Of a DNA stretch of 64,000 nucleotides, positions 43,401 through 50,605 are shown piece by piece (the first letter of the stretch is position 1; each line of letters starts with the position of its first letter). This DNA comes from Algoriphagus taiwanensis. GTDB taxonomy: Bacteria; Bacteroidota; Bacteroidia; Cytophagales; Cyclobacteriaceae. The DNA is taken from NCBI RefSeq assembly GCF_036245645.1, contig NZ_BTPE01000004.1, forward strand, positions 248,001 through 312,000. The letters are read 5' to 3'. The notes under the pieces are model-generated. The model searched no databases and had not been told where the DNA came from. It saw only the letters and a list, made by a program, of their open reading frames with translations. A program made the translations under genes and the position numbers.

Positions 43401-43552
43401 ATCCGTACTTTTGGGCGGGGTTTGTCATACTTGGAGATTCTGAACCCGTCTATTCCAAATCTTTTGCATGGATTTGGATCAGTATGATCTTGATTATCCT
43501 GGCTGTCGGAATGATTTGGAGACAAAAAAGGCTAAGGGAGCAATCGAATTAG
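40493..43552 (+). CDS. TPR-CHAT protein, exported and membrane-anchored
   Basis: The 1019-residue protein has a signal peptide (FILLFCVQMEGFSQ), about ten TPR-like helix pairs over residues 100-460 (for example RTYFDLNRYQEALTALKQADQIF, NQLGLYLSQLGDVVGAKAAFDQAL), a charged coiled region, and a C-terminal CHAT domain (about 700-990). The caspase-like dyad is visible as LIHLAVHGELDG (His) and LAVLSACNSGVGD (Cys), with the closing DEALRLAKLDYL and DPYFWAGFVILG motifs. One transmembrane helix (about 993-1010) follows, so the protease domain should face the periplasm with the tail inside. It overlaps the convergent anti-sigma gene by 21 bp. CHAT proteases are activated by partners, but the partner here is unknown. 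Confidence 0.9.
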   Translation: MQRWLSSLFILLFCVQMEGFSQAFDAYLDSIDRGKKTNFSYNRKAASDFMEKVLIGGLGSETQLTQAFRAWTELTFFGRRYRELLEKGPSYLELFSQSPNRNLLQAEWSYFDYSSQVALTGKQDLAHLQSLVNRLSNFPQSRRVYGLSLDRLGRTYFDLNRYQEALTALKQADQIFSEMGFLLVSSSNRTVQGVVWDALEQFSASAEAYESSTQLLGLLDQKPYSTIAANSYNLGILYLDRLGDPFRALPYFKQALDSDRKDGGDSSFYLGDDYKMLSLAALKMGDLSQAEFQARRSVGHFQAIGQESSTQMASSKLQLALVLHHRKKSEESVKLAKQALEILERERRTKNTDVRRSKAQGFNQLGLYLSQLGDVVGAKAAFDQALSLADELGRDIFKIEALKGLIRLAMTQGNFPSARIYLSELDHILNSKFKDAASLQAESKLLHLELEQKEGRSNHVSWERSLDQLIEELVRLKSSRGLLLEAMRLKAVFLQTGTQDQNAASTFLNEVISQVETLKRDQTGLINSVSVLTEVKPLIEESLFLAWTFQGKEKDKSKVWGDLAIRLMEIQRKVVYEQGRGEELVKMWEEKDKRSWQITRQSLAEVRIKIAGIQQGQNSDKSKLLDWYEEEDSLLNLLSTIESKMKSPKESGLDSDVIQRILSDLKEGQGLISFFLGEESIFYWIGDSKGSSFGYLDHSADRILDLTSWVGQIKNPVRSGSLPDLWVEDWIPGFSSSYQSLTVVPDGLLCQVPFEVFKLKDQKPLIENTTVRYIPSFQVLQKRPIDHLEKDWMGFAPSYKLRSLPGNREEVTQLSRLTGGEAYFDSAASKANFLNKAPRAGLIHLAVHGELDGISPNFSRLWFGDEEEETLTALEIFEMPLDAELAVLSACNSGVGDEQFGNGLLSLAYSFMVAGTQSTVMSLWEVPDRETGILMEAFYQRLKEGNRKDEALRLAKLDYLSQVNDPALADPYFWAGFVILGDSEPVYSKSFAWIWISMILIILAVGMIWRQKRLREQSN

Positions 43553-44248
43553 TTCCTTACTTTTTTCCTGAAAAGGTCCCTCTTCCTCGGTCAGTTGTTC
43601 CAACTGTGACTTTGCTTCCTTCTTTTGGCCCAATTTCAGCTGGGCCAAAGCCCAATACCATCCTGCCCGGTGGCGAAGTGTGCCATCTTGGGAGTTCAAA
43701 AGCGGGTCAAGAGCTTGCTTTGCCGTGGAAAAATCTCCAAGTGCCAAGAGGCAGTTTCCTTCATAGAGGATGACGAATTCGGGCTTTTCACTTTTATCGA
43801 GTTCGGAAAAGTGCCGAAGAGCTTCTTTCCATTCTCCTTTTTCATAAGCAATGAGGCCTTGGTTTATGGTAGAGGATTCTCCGGTGCTTCTGGTAATAGG
43901 TTGATAGATATTGGGCTGGGGAGAAAAGTAAGCCTGAAACAATTCATTTTGGTCTTTTGGCAAAAACAGCCAAAGCCCGGCAATGCACGCAAGGAGAGCT
44001 ATACTGGCAGCCGCTACCCAAAATCTCCTTCTTTTCAGGTTGATTTGATGACTTTTTTCCAGTCGATTCAGCTCGGACCGGAAGGAGTTTTCGTCCTCAT
44101 TCCACAGGGCCTTTTGCACGCCAAGCTGAAATGAGACTTCCTCCCCAAGTTCAGAATCTTGAGCGATTAGCTGTTCGAACTGTACTTTTTCAGCTTCACT
44201 CATTTCTCCTTGAAGATAGCGCTCGATCTGTAGGTCTCGGTCACTCAT
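43532..44248 (-). CDS. Anti-sigma factor-like protein with TPR domain
   Basis: With the ATG of MSDRDLQIERYLQGEMS the protein has 238 residues. The N-terminal 70 residues have the Bacteroidota anti-sigma pattern (IERYLQGEMSEAEKVQFEQLIAQD), then one transmembrane helix (about 78-97) and a C-terminal periplasmic part with TPR-like repeats (NQGLIAYEKGEWKEALRHFSEL and GDFSTAKQALDPLL). The zinc-binding HxxxCxxC motif of ZAS anti-sigmas is absent. Its start overlaps the stop of the sigma gene by 8 bp, so both are coupled. Confidence 0.85.
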   Translation of the reverse strand: MSDRDLQIERYLQGEMSEAEKVQFEQLIAQDSELGEEVSFQLGVQKALWNEDENSFRSELNRLEKSHQINLKRRRFWVAAASIALLACIAGLWLFLPKDQNELFQAYFSPQPNIYQPITRSTGESSTINQGLIAYEKGEWKEALRHFSELDKSEKPEFVILYEGNCLLALGDFSTAKQALDPLLNSQDGTLRHRAGWYWALAQLKLGQKKEAKSQLEQLTEEEGPFQEKSKELIRLLP

Positions 44249-44792
44249 TGGTTTTTTGTTTTTCAAGCCAGATTTTCAATGATTTCAAGCAACGGCTTTT
44301 TTGAGCTCTGACTGTATTTTCATTTTCATAGCCTTCCTTTTCCTGGATTTCTTTGATTTTTAGTCCCTGAATGTAGAATAATGTTAACATTCTCTGGCAT
44401 GAATTTCCCAATTGTCGAATTCCCTTTTGGATCAGGTTTAGGTTTTCGTCCAGGTCCTCTTTGTCTTCAGCATCTTCCCAATCCTCAATCTCAGGAAATT
44501 CAGAAATGGACATCCACCCCCTTTTGCCTTCTTTTTGGATCAGGTCATAGGCCTTGTATTTTCCTATTGCAAAAAGGTAGGTCTTGAATTGATGCTTCAC
44601 TTCCGACAGTTTGCCCTGGATCGCTTTTTTCCTTAAAGTGATCAGCGTATCATGAAAAATAGAGAGCGCCTCATCTTCATTTATTCCCGTTTTTCTCAGA
44701 AAAGATAAAAAGGGAGTTCTGAAGGTAGAATAGAGCTCTTTCAGACCTAGTTCGTCTCCTGTCAACGCCTTGACCCATTTAGGATCTATCAT
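44241..44792 (-). CDS. ECF-type RNA polymerase sigma factor
   Basis: The 183-residue protein has a region 2 (LSFLRKTGINEDEALSIFHDTLITLRKKAIQGKL, then FKTYLFAIGKYKAYDLIQ) and a region 4 (LGNSCQRMLTLFYIQGLKIKEIQEKEGYENENTVRAQKSRCLKSLKIWL), without region 1 or 3, so it is a group 4 sigma factor. The acidic linker ISEFPEIEDWEDAEDKEDLDEN is conspicuous. It is coupled to the anti-sigma gene and divergent from the OmpA-like operon, which may be a target. Confidence 0.92.
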   Translation of the reverse strand: MIDPKWVKALTGDELGLKELYSTFRTPFLSFLRKTGINEDEALSIFHDTLITLRKKAIQGKLSEVKHQFKTYLFAIGKYKAYDLIQKEGKRGWMSISEFPEIEDWEDAEDKEDLDENLNLIQKGIRQLGNSCQRMLTLFYIQGLKIKEIQEKEGYENENTVRAQKSRCLKSLKIWLEKQKTNE

Positions 44793-44862
44793 AAAAATTT
44801 TTTCTCCGGGTGGTTAATGTTTTCTATCGCTCTACCCACTAAGCTAAAAACAAAACTATCAA

Positions 44863-46257
44863 ATGATGAAGCGATACGTATTTTTTCTTCTGCTATTTAT
44901 CGGAATGGGATTTTTGTCAGATTTTGGGCTTAGGGCTCAATTTATCAAAGATCTCAAAAAAAGAGCCGAAGAAGCAGCCAAAAGAACTGTCGAAAGAAAG
45001 ACTGAAGAAAAGACGGAACAAACCACCGAGCAGGCTATTGATTCCCTTTTCAGCATTCGGGTCAAAAAGAAAAACCCCGAATCTAATCCAGAGGAAGTTT
45101 GGGAAGAGAATGCAGACCCGGTGTTTCCGGAGGATATGGAAGAATCTTTTGACGATCCCGGCCCCAAAAGTCTGCAAGCCTACTCCAAATTTGACTTTAT
45201 CCTGGGTTCGGATATCCTCTACGCGTCAGATTTTTCGGGGGATGCCTTGGGTGACATGCCGGAAGGGTGGGTTAGTTCGATTGTGCTTGAGCTGGTAGAA
45301 ATAAATGGTTTTGAAGGAAAATGGATCCAACTGGGTAAGGGAGAAAATTCTTTCACCCCGATAGACCTGGGAGAGTTGCCGGAAAACTTCACGCTGGAAT
45401 TTGATCTGATCTTGGATGTGGATGCCCAGAAGTTTGCCCCGGGCACTCGTCAGTTTTTGGTGGTATTGAATGATTTGGAGTCGCCAACCATTCAGCTGGG
45501 CAATAGGCGCGCAGGCAATCACTTGGTCAACATGGGCTTCAATGCCGATCACAAAAATCTGGAGAAAAGGTGGAAGGATAGTCAATACAATGAATTCGTG
45601 AATACCCCGATACCCATGCTAAGCAAGGAAAACCTGGAGCGGGGTGATGTGATCCGGGTGTCGCTTTGGAAAAATAAAAACCGGGTGCGGCTCTATCTGG
45701 ATGAGGAGAAAGTATTTGACATCGTCCAAGCTCAGCCAGATCACTCCCCGTTCCGCTCGCTGAAATTTTATTCCAATAATGCCAATGAGGACGAGTTTTT
45801 CTACTTCTCCAATCTTCGCTTTGCCGATGCTCCTCCCATCATCAAAAATAAACTGGCAGAAGGAGTCTTTGAGGCTACAGGGATCTATTTTGACCCGGGA
45901 AGTGCAGTGATTCGGCCTGAATCTTATCCCACGCTGAAACAAATTGCTGATTTCATCCAGGCCAACGGAGGCAGTTTTTCCATTGCAGGCCATACCGACA
46001 CCACAGGGGATAAGGAACAAAATCGCCTCCTGTCTGAGCAGAGGGCTTCGGCTGTACGCAAAGCCTTAGTGAAGGAATTCGGAGTAGATACCAATCAGCT
46101 CGCTTCCCGTGGCTATGGACAGCGCTACCCGCTCTACCCCAACGATACCCCTGAAGGACGTGCCAAAAATCGACGAGTGGATATCATCAATCTCCAAGTA
46201 GTCCCTGACTATGAAGAGCAGCTGATGGTGAAAGTATTTGGGGAGGGGAGAAACTAA
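44863..46257 (+). CDS. OmpA-family protein
   Basis: The 464-residue protein has a signal peptide (FGLRAQ), a charged helical segment (DLKKRAEEAAKRTVERKTEEKTEQTTEQ), a central beta-sandwich-like domain that resembles a concanavalin fold (about 115-305; GDALGDMPEGWVSS, NFTLEFDLILDVDA), and a C-terminal OmpA domain (GIYFDPGSAVIRPESYPTLKQIADF and the peptidoglycan-binding SIAGHTDTTGDKEQNRLLSEQRASAVRKAL, RGYGQRYP, NRRVDI). It should attach to peptidoglycan in the periplasm. It is the first gene of a four-gene exported operon opposite the sigma factor. Confidence 0.9.
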   Translation: MMKRYVFFLLLFIGMGFLSDFGLRAQFIKDLKKRAEEAAKRTVERKTEEKTEQTTEQAIDSLFSIRVKKKNPESNPEEVWEENADPVFPEDMEESFDDPGPKSLQAYSKFDFILGSDILYASDFSGDALGDMPEGWVSSIVLELVEINGFEGKWIQLGKGENSFTPIDLGELPENFTLEFDLILDVDAQKFAPGTRQFLVVLNDLESPTIQLGNRRAGNHLVNMGFNADHKNLEKRWKDSQYNEFVNTPIPMLSKENLERGDVIRVSLWKNKNRVRLYLDEEKVFDIVQAQPDHSPFRSLKFYSNNANEDEFFYFSNLRFADAPPIIKNKLAEGVFEATGIYFDPGSAVIRPESYPTLKQIADFIQANGGSFSIAGHTDTTGDKEQNRLLSEQRASAVRKALVKEFGVDTNQLASRGYGQRYPLYPNDTPEGRAKNRRVDIINLQVVPDYEEQLMVKVFGEGRN

Positions 46258-46279
46258 ACATCAATTTAAATCACAACCT

Positions 46280-47578
46280 ATGATAAAGTATCTATTCTTT
46301 TGGATTGGGCTCCTTTTGACCTTCTCGTCCTTTGCCCAAGGCAATCTCTGGGCAGGGGTCTGGAATTCGGATAAAGGGGATTTGTCGATTATTCAGGCAG
46401 GGGGCTATATCTACGGAGCCCATGACCAATGGATATTCTTTGGCAAAGTATATCCCGGAGGAAGGAGAGCTGCCGGGACTTTTGTCAATGCTGCCCAGAA
46501 AAGCTCAGGTCGGTTTGATATCCTGATTAACGGAGACAATGCTTCCTTTTCCGGATTCATGGCGCCCGGAGAGGATTTTCGTGTGCTAACTAAGGATAAT
46601 GCTCTTCCTTGGGACGGAAACAAAACCCAAAAAGAACTGCTGACCTTTGCAGACAAAAACGGCAACCATGTAGTCATGTCGGCTCAAGGGATGATCAATG
46701 GCATACAGGACAACGGACGTGTTTTCTATGGAAAAGCCAAAACCATCCAAATGAATTTTCTCACTGCTGACGTGGAACTGGCCCGATTGGACCCTACAGG
46801 AAAACGTGCAGATCCACCCATAAAAGGCGAATTTATCCTCTTTTCAGAACTTTTTGGCCCTGAAAATGTCAAGATGGCAGTCAGTGGTGTAGGCTCTATC
46901 GCTCGCTGGCAGGCTGCTCGAGAGGCAGAAGCCAAGCGGATAGAAGCCCAAAACAAGGCTGAAGCAACCAAGCCCATTCCGAAGGCTTCTCCCAATCTGT
47001 ACCGCCTAAAAATGACTTACAACGATGTCACCCTCACCAAGGCACGAGTGGGACGAAACCAACGAGGAAGTTTGGGTATATCCGCGCTTATTTCTGGCCC
47101 AAAGCCTAGGGAAGAGCAAATCAGCCACGTTCGCGAAAACCGAACTCGAGCAAAGAGCAATTTTACTTGGTTTGGATGGTTGGGGAGCTTCTCCAGCACT
47201 TGGCCGGAAGGTCAAAAACGGAACCTCGACAAGTTTGTGATCTGGAATATCCCCTTTTCCACCACTGAAATCCAGTCTTCCACTATGAAGCTCACCACTT
47301 CCATGCGATTTGCTTGGGGACCAAATCTACTGGCTGCGGACATGTGGGCAGATCGATCCAGCAACTTGGCTGAAATCATCAAATACTTATCCGCTCAGAC
47401 TCAAGCAGCTGACTATCCCAACGCGAGTGGAGGACGAAAGCGCCTGCCGAATTCGGATGAAACATTCTGGCTGGAAACAGCTGGCGGCAAGCGCTATGTC
47501 CGTGGAGAAGGAGAAATGTATGATGACAAAGATCACGTCAGATTTCGCTATACCTACACCCTTGAATTAGTCGACTAA
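46280..47578 (+). CDS. Exported protein of unknown function
   Basis: The start is set at the ATG of MIKYLFFWIGLLLTF (432 residues, signal peptide ending SSFAQ). The mature part has a beta-rich N-terminal half (GNLWAGVWNSDKGDLSIIQAGGYIYGAHDQWIFFG), a helical segment (ARWQAAREAEAKRIEAQNKAEATK) and a C-terminal half with EGEMYDDKDHVRFRYTYTLELVD. No known domain recognised. It follows the OmpA gene with a 22-bp gap and is likely co-transcribed. Confidence 0.7.
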   Translation: MIKYLFFWIGLLLTFSSFAQGNLWAGVWNSDKGDLSIIQAGGYIYGAHDQWIFFGKVYPGGRRAAGTFVNAAQKSSGRFDILINGDNASFSGFMAPGEDFRVLTKDNALPWDGNKTQKELLTFADKNGNHVVMSAQGMINGIQDNGRVFYGKAKTIQMNFLTADVELARLDPTGKRADPPIKGEFILFSELFGPENVKMAVSGVGSIARWQAAREAEAKRIEAQNKAEATKPIPKASPNLYRLKMTYNDVTLTKARVGRNQRGSLGISALISGPKPREEQISHVRENRTRAKSNFTWFGWLGSFSSTWPEGQKRNLDKFVIWNIPFSTTEIQSSTMKLTTSMRFAWGPNLLAADMWADRSSNLAEIIKYLSAQTQAADYPNASGGRKRLPNSDETFWLETAGGKRYVRGEGEMYDDKDHVRFRYTYTLELVD

Positions 47579-47590
47579 CCTATTTCTACT

Positions 47591-48238
47591 ATGAAAAAAT
47601 ACCTATCAATTCATCTATCAGGGCTCATTTTTATCCTGGGAATAAACCTTGGATATGCCCAAGCACCTTTTGCCTTGGCAAAAAAAGAATCCTTATCCGT
47701 CCGGTCAGGAGAGGGGGATGCTGATCGGATTCTGGAAGAGATCCGGAGTCAAAAGCCAGTTCTGAATCTAGACCGGGATGTGCTGCGCCAATTGGGTGAC
47801 AGACAGGTTCAAGGCCTGTTGGTTTACAAAGTAAAACAGGGCGGAAAGGTGGTTTTTGAATCTGAACGTATACCCGTGACACTGAATCAGCGATTTTCCG
47901 AGCTGGATCTTTTTTCTCAAGGCTTGGAAGAATCCATGATTAATACTTGGGAAAAGCAGGGGTTCATTCGCCGTCAGGTGGGTAGGATCGATGACCCCGA
48001 AGCCAAGGGAGGAAATCTCCCCGCACCCAAATCGCCTCAGGATGGCAAATCCGGCGGGACTACTTCCGGCAAGTCCAGCGGCAACCTAAAGCCCATTTCC
48101 AAGACCGAAAAGCAGGGCTTTATTCGCAGGCAGGTCGGTCGAATCCCCAAATCTCAATACGAAGTGGAAGTGACGCTCCAAGGGCCAAATGATCGCGGCA
48201 ACTCACAGCCTTCCACCTATTTTATTCAAATCGATTAA
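47591..48238 (+). CDS. Exported protein with duplicated EKQGFIRRQVGRI motif
   Basis: The 215-residue protein has a signal peptide (LGINLGYAQA), an N-terminal folded region (LSVRSGEGDADRILEEIRSQKPVLNLDRDVLRQLGDRQVQGLLVYKVKQGG), and a low-complexity linker rich in Gly, Ser and Pro between two copies of EKQGFIRRQVGRI (about residues 120-132 and 174-186). The copies differ in their DNA (GGGTTCATTCGCCGTCAG versus GGCTTTATTCGCAGGCAG) but are identical in protein, so the repeat is under selection. Its ligand may be shared by both motifs. It belongs to the OmpA operon. Confidence 0.7.
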   Translation: MKKYLSIHLSGLIFILGINLGYAQAPFALAKKESLSVRSGEGDADRILEEIRSQKPVLNLDRDVLRQLGDRQVQGLLVYKVKQGGKVVFESERIPVTLNQRFSELDLFSQGLEESMINTWEKQGFIRRQVGRIDDPEAKGGNLPAPKSPQDGKSGGTTSGKSSGNLKPISKTEKQGFIRRQVGRIPKSQYEVEVTLQGPNDRGNSQPSTYFIQID

Positions 48239-48248
48239 TCTACAAGCC

Positions 48249-48809
48249 ATGAAATCAGAAATTTTAAAACTTTCAATCGTCATATTCAGCTTGTCCCTTA
48301 TGGCCTGCGGGTCAGGTACGGAAAATACCACTTCTGAAAACCTCCCCGAACAAGCAATAGACTATCAGAACAAAGCCTTGGGAGATTGGGATGCCTGTGC
48401 CGGGATGGATGAGGACATCTTCAGAAAAATATTTGAAGTACCCGATTCCTATCAATTGATGGATATGTCTTCCATGAACGTAAGCAAAGGGACTTGCCTG
48501 ATGTTTGCAGAAAATGACGGGCAAAAATTCGGGATTATGGTTCAAATGATGTCTACCCCTTCTACTTATAAAATCATGGCAGCTGGCATTTTGCGTGATT
48601 TTGAAAAAGTCCCGGAAGAACTGAGGGTAAAGGGACTGGGTAAGGAAGCAGCTTGGGTGGAGCGGGAAAACCGCAAGGTGTCTGGAATCACAGTGGTCGG
48701 CGATGACCATGTAGTGGCGATAATGGCTGACCATTACAACACACGGGATCGTGATGAACTTCAGCCTATGCTGGAGAAGTATTACAGGCATTGGCTCAAG
48801 TCTCACTAA
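48249..48809 (+). CDS. Lipoprotein of unknown function, end of OmpA operon
   Basis: The start is placed at the ATG of MKSEILKLSIVIFSL, giving 186 residues with a lipobox (LMACGSG). The mature part contains DWDACAGMDEDIFRKIFEV and MNVSKGTCLMFAENDGQKFGIMVQMMS, and a conserved-looking VGDDHVVAIMADHY near the end. No domain recognised. It follows the repeat-motif gene by 10 bp and is the last gene before the terminator-like hairpin. Confidence 0.7.
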   Translation: MKSEILKLSIVIFSLSLMACGSGTENTTSENLPEQAIDYQNKALGDWDACAGMDEDIFRKIFEVPDSYQLMDMSSMNVSKGTCLMFAENDGQKFGIMVQMMSTPSTYKIMAAGILRDFEKVPEELRVKGLGKEAAWVERENRKVSGITVVGDDHVVAIMADHYNTRDRDELQPMLEKYYRHWLKSH

Positions 48810-48873
48810 TCCTAAAAATATAGGATTCGAGGTAGACTTTTGATTCGTAAAAAGATTTAGATTGGGTTAAAAG

Positions 48874-48917
48874 CAAATAAAGCCAGACAAAAGTCTGGCT
48901 TTTTTGCAGAGGAGGAG
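48874..48917 (-). repeat. Copy 1: terminator hairpin plus tRNA-Ser 3'-end fragment
   Basis: The segment with stem arms AAGCCAGAC and GTCTGGCTT, ending in GCAGAGGAGGAG, repeats the hairpin and last 11 bp of the tRNA-Ser gene seen at 48998-49043. Read on the minus strand it has the form of an acceptor-stem 3' end then terminator. It could also end the plus-strand operon. Confidence 0.75.
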
Positions 48918-48997
48918 AGGAACGAGCAGGAATAATAAGTCCGGTGGACTGATTTAGCGAGAGGCTAGGTTACTGGGTTGGACCCAAGGCCTCGAAA

Positions 48998-49043
48998 CAA
49001 ATAAAGCCAGACAAAAGTCTGGCTTTTAAATGCAGAGGAGGAG
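48998..49043 (-). repeat. Copy 2: terminator of tRNA-Ser with the tRNA 3' end
   Basis: This is the true terminator of the tRNA-Ser gene on the minus strand (arms as in copy 1). The direct repeat spans about 44 bp with a spacing of 124 bp, and the copies differ in the loop-proximal T run. Confidence 0.8.
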
Positions 49044-49117
49044 GGATTCGAACCCCCGGTACCTCGCGGTACAACGGTTTTCAAGACCGCCGCAATCGAC
49101 CACTCTGCCACTCCTCT
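49033..49117 (-). tRNA. tRNA-Ser(UGA)
   Basis: The minus strand shows an acceptor stem AGAGGAG/CTCCTCT, the D-arm region GGCAGAGTGGTCGA, an anticodon loop CTTGAAA with the anticodon TGA inside a GCGGT/ACCGT stem, a variable arm of about 13 bases typical of class II tRNA and a T arm GGGTTCGAATCCC. The discriminator is G. CCA is not encoded. A duplicated 3' end lies 124 bp downstream. Confidence 0.95.
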
Positions 49118-49219
49118 AATTCACGACCTTTATCGATCGAGTGTGCAAAAGTATATCCTTTACCTTTTGCGGGCAAGTCCTTTTTTTCTTTTTCTCCTAA
49201 GTGCCTGATTATATCCTGT

Positions 49220-50194
49220 TTATTTTTCTTGTAGATCATCGGCAAGCACTTTTCTTCGGCTTTCTCTTTGTTTCTGCTTTTCTTCTGCCAAATCCAAACT
49301 CACATTGACTTCAAAGCTTACGAGTACAATCACTGATGTGAGGTAAAGCCAAAGCATGAGTGCAATCAGGGTTCCTATCGAGCCATACAGTTTATTGTAG
49401 CTGGCAAAGTTTTCCAGGTAAAAAATGAATCCATAAAAGCCTAGTGTGATCAAAAAACCGGAAAGCTGGGCTCCGATGGAGAAAAAATTCCATTTATCGT
49501 GCACCGCAGGGGCAAACCGGAAAATAAAGGCTGAGGTGATAAAGAAAACAGCCAAAAGGATAAAGAACTTTAAGCTATTGAATAAAAAGTACATGAAGCT
49601 GCTGTTGAATACATGAAGCTCATCCAGTCGGTTGATCAGAATTTCACCCAAAATCATCACCAGACTGGCAGCAATGATGGTAAGCACCAGGGCAAAAACA
49701 ATACTGATTGCAATCAGTCTAGTTCCGAAAAAACCTCGATTTTCTTTGGTACGATAGACCGAATTAAAGGAATCCATCATGGATACCACACCCTGAGTAG
49801 ATGCAAAGAGCGCAAAAAAGAAACCGAAGGACAGGAGACTTTGACGAGGTTTGGAGACGATATCCATCAGGGTCGTTTCAATGTTTTGGTAGATTCCCAA
49901 AGGAATAATTCCCTTGACGAAGGCAAGGATATTTTCCGTGGTTACCAAGGGATAAATATCCTGGATATAGGGAATCAGATTCAAAATAAACAGGAGGAGA
50001 GGGAACAAAGCCAAGGTGTAACTGAATGCCATAGACCCTGCTCGCTCGTTGATATCATCTTTTTTGAGTTGTTGGATAAAAATACGGGTGACATCATAAA
50101 GATTTTTGTCCGGATGCCCAAAGTGGATTTTTTTCAGTTTTCTGGCTTTGAGCTGCAGTCGTATTCTGTATTTGAAAATTTTCTCTTTGACCAC
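49220..50194 (-). CDS. YihY/BrkB family inner-membrane protein
   Basis: The 324-residue protein begins with a GTG start (the preceding bases are GGTG). It has six transmembrane helices (from about residue 60) and the family motif GSMAFSYTLALFPLLLF near 55, SLLSFGFFFALFASTQGV near 120 and the SIGTLIALMLWLYLTSVIVLVSFEVNV block near 270. The N-terminus and C-terminus are charged. Function is unknown; BrkB homologues are not RNase BN. It is last in an mltG-thioesterase-yihY operon with gaps of 1-5 bp. Confidence 0.92.
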   Translation of the reverse strand: MVKEKIFKYRIRLQLKARKLKKIHFGHPDKNLYDVTRIFIQQLKKDDINERAGSMAFSYTLALFPLLLFILNLIPYIQDIYPLVTTENILAFVKGIIPLGIYQNIETTLMDIVSKPRQSLLSFGFFFALFASTQGVVSMMDSFNSVYRTKENRGFFGTRLIAISIVFALVLTIIAASLVMILGEILINRLDELHVFNSSFMYFLFNSLKFFILLAVFFITSAFIFRFAPAVHDKWNFFSIGAQLSGFLITLGFYGFIFYLENFASYNKLYGSIGTLIALMLWLYLTSVIVLVSFEVNVSLDLAEEKQKQRESRRKVLADDLQEK

Positions 50195-50199
50195 CTTTC

Positions 50200-50604
50200 T
50201 TAAAAATAGCGTTTCAATAAATCTAACAAAATTCCCGGTGGTCGAGTCGGCTGATGGGAATCTTTTTTCAGGAAAGCCAATGTAGTCCAGCCTTCTGTAA
50301 TCAGTTCCTTATTTTCATTAAGTACCTGATATTCAAAGCGAATTCGGACTCCTGGAAGTTGGGGGATGGTCGTTTTGATGGTCAAAAGTTCATCGTACTT
50401 TCCGGGTTTGAGGTAGCGAAAATGGCTTTCCAAAACCGGCATCATCACCCCGTCCTCTTCCATTTTGCGGTAAGAGAAACCAGCCGATCGCATGGCTTCT
50501 ACCCGGGCTACTTCGAAGTACATGGCATAGTTGCCGTAGTAGACATAGCCCATTTGGTCAGTTTCTGCGTAGCGGACTCGGATTTGGGTTTCGGCTTGGA
50601 ACAT
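50200..50604 (-). CDS. Acyl-CoA thioester hydrolase (4HBT, hotdog fold)
   Basis: The start is placed at the ATG of MFQAETQIRVRYAETDQMG (134 residues). It has the hotdog-fold thioesterase signature: YAETDQMGYVYYGNYAMYFEVARVEAMR near 12-40 (Asp in the active-site position of 4HBT) and LTIKTTIPQLPGVRIRFEYQV later. It hydrolyses acyl-CoA thioesters. The stop of mltG lies 1 bp before its start and YihY begins 5 bp after its stop. Confidence 0.9.
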   Translation of the reverse strand: MFQAETQIRVRYAETDQMGYVYYGNYAMYFEVARVEAMRSAGFSYRKMEEDGVMMPVLESHFRYLKPGKYDELLTIKTTIPQLPGVRIRFEYQVLNENKELITEGWTTLAFLKKDSHQPTRPPGILLDLLKRYF

Positions 50605-50605
50605 G

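Noticed and set aside
44863..44866. Second Met (44866) as the start of the OmpA gene
   Set aside because: Either Met gives the same signal peptide; the first is kept for simplicity.
48841..49030. CRISPR-like repeat
   Set aside because: Only two copies, both part of terminator/tRNA sequence, with one 80-bp spacer; no cas genes.
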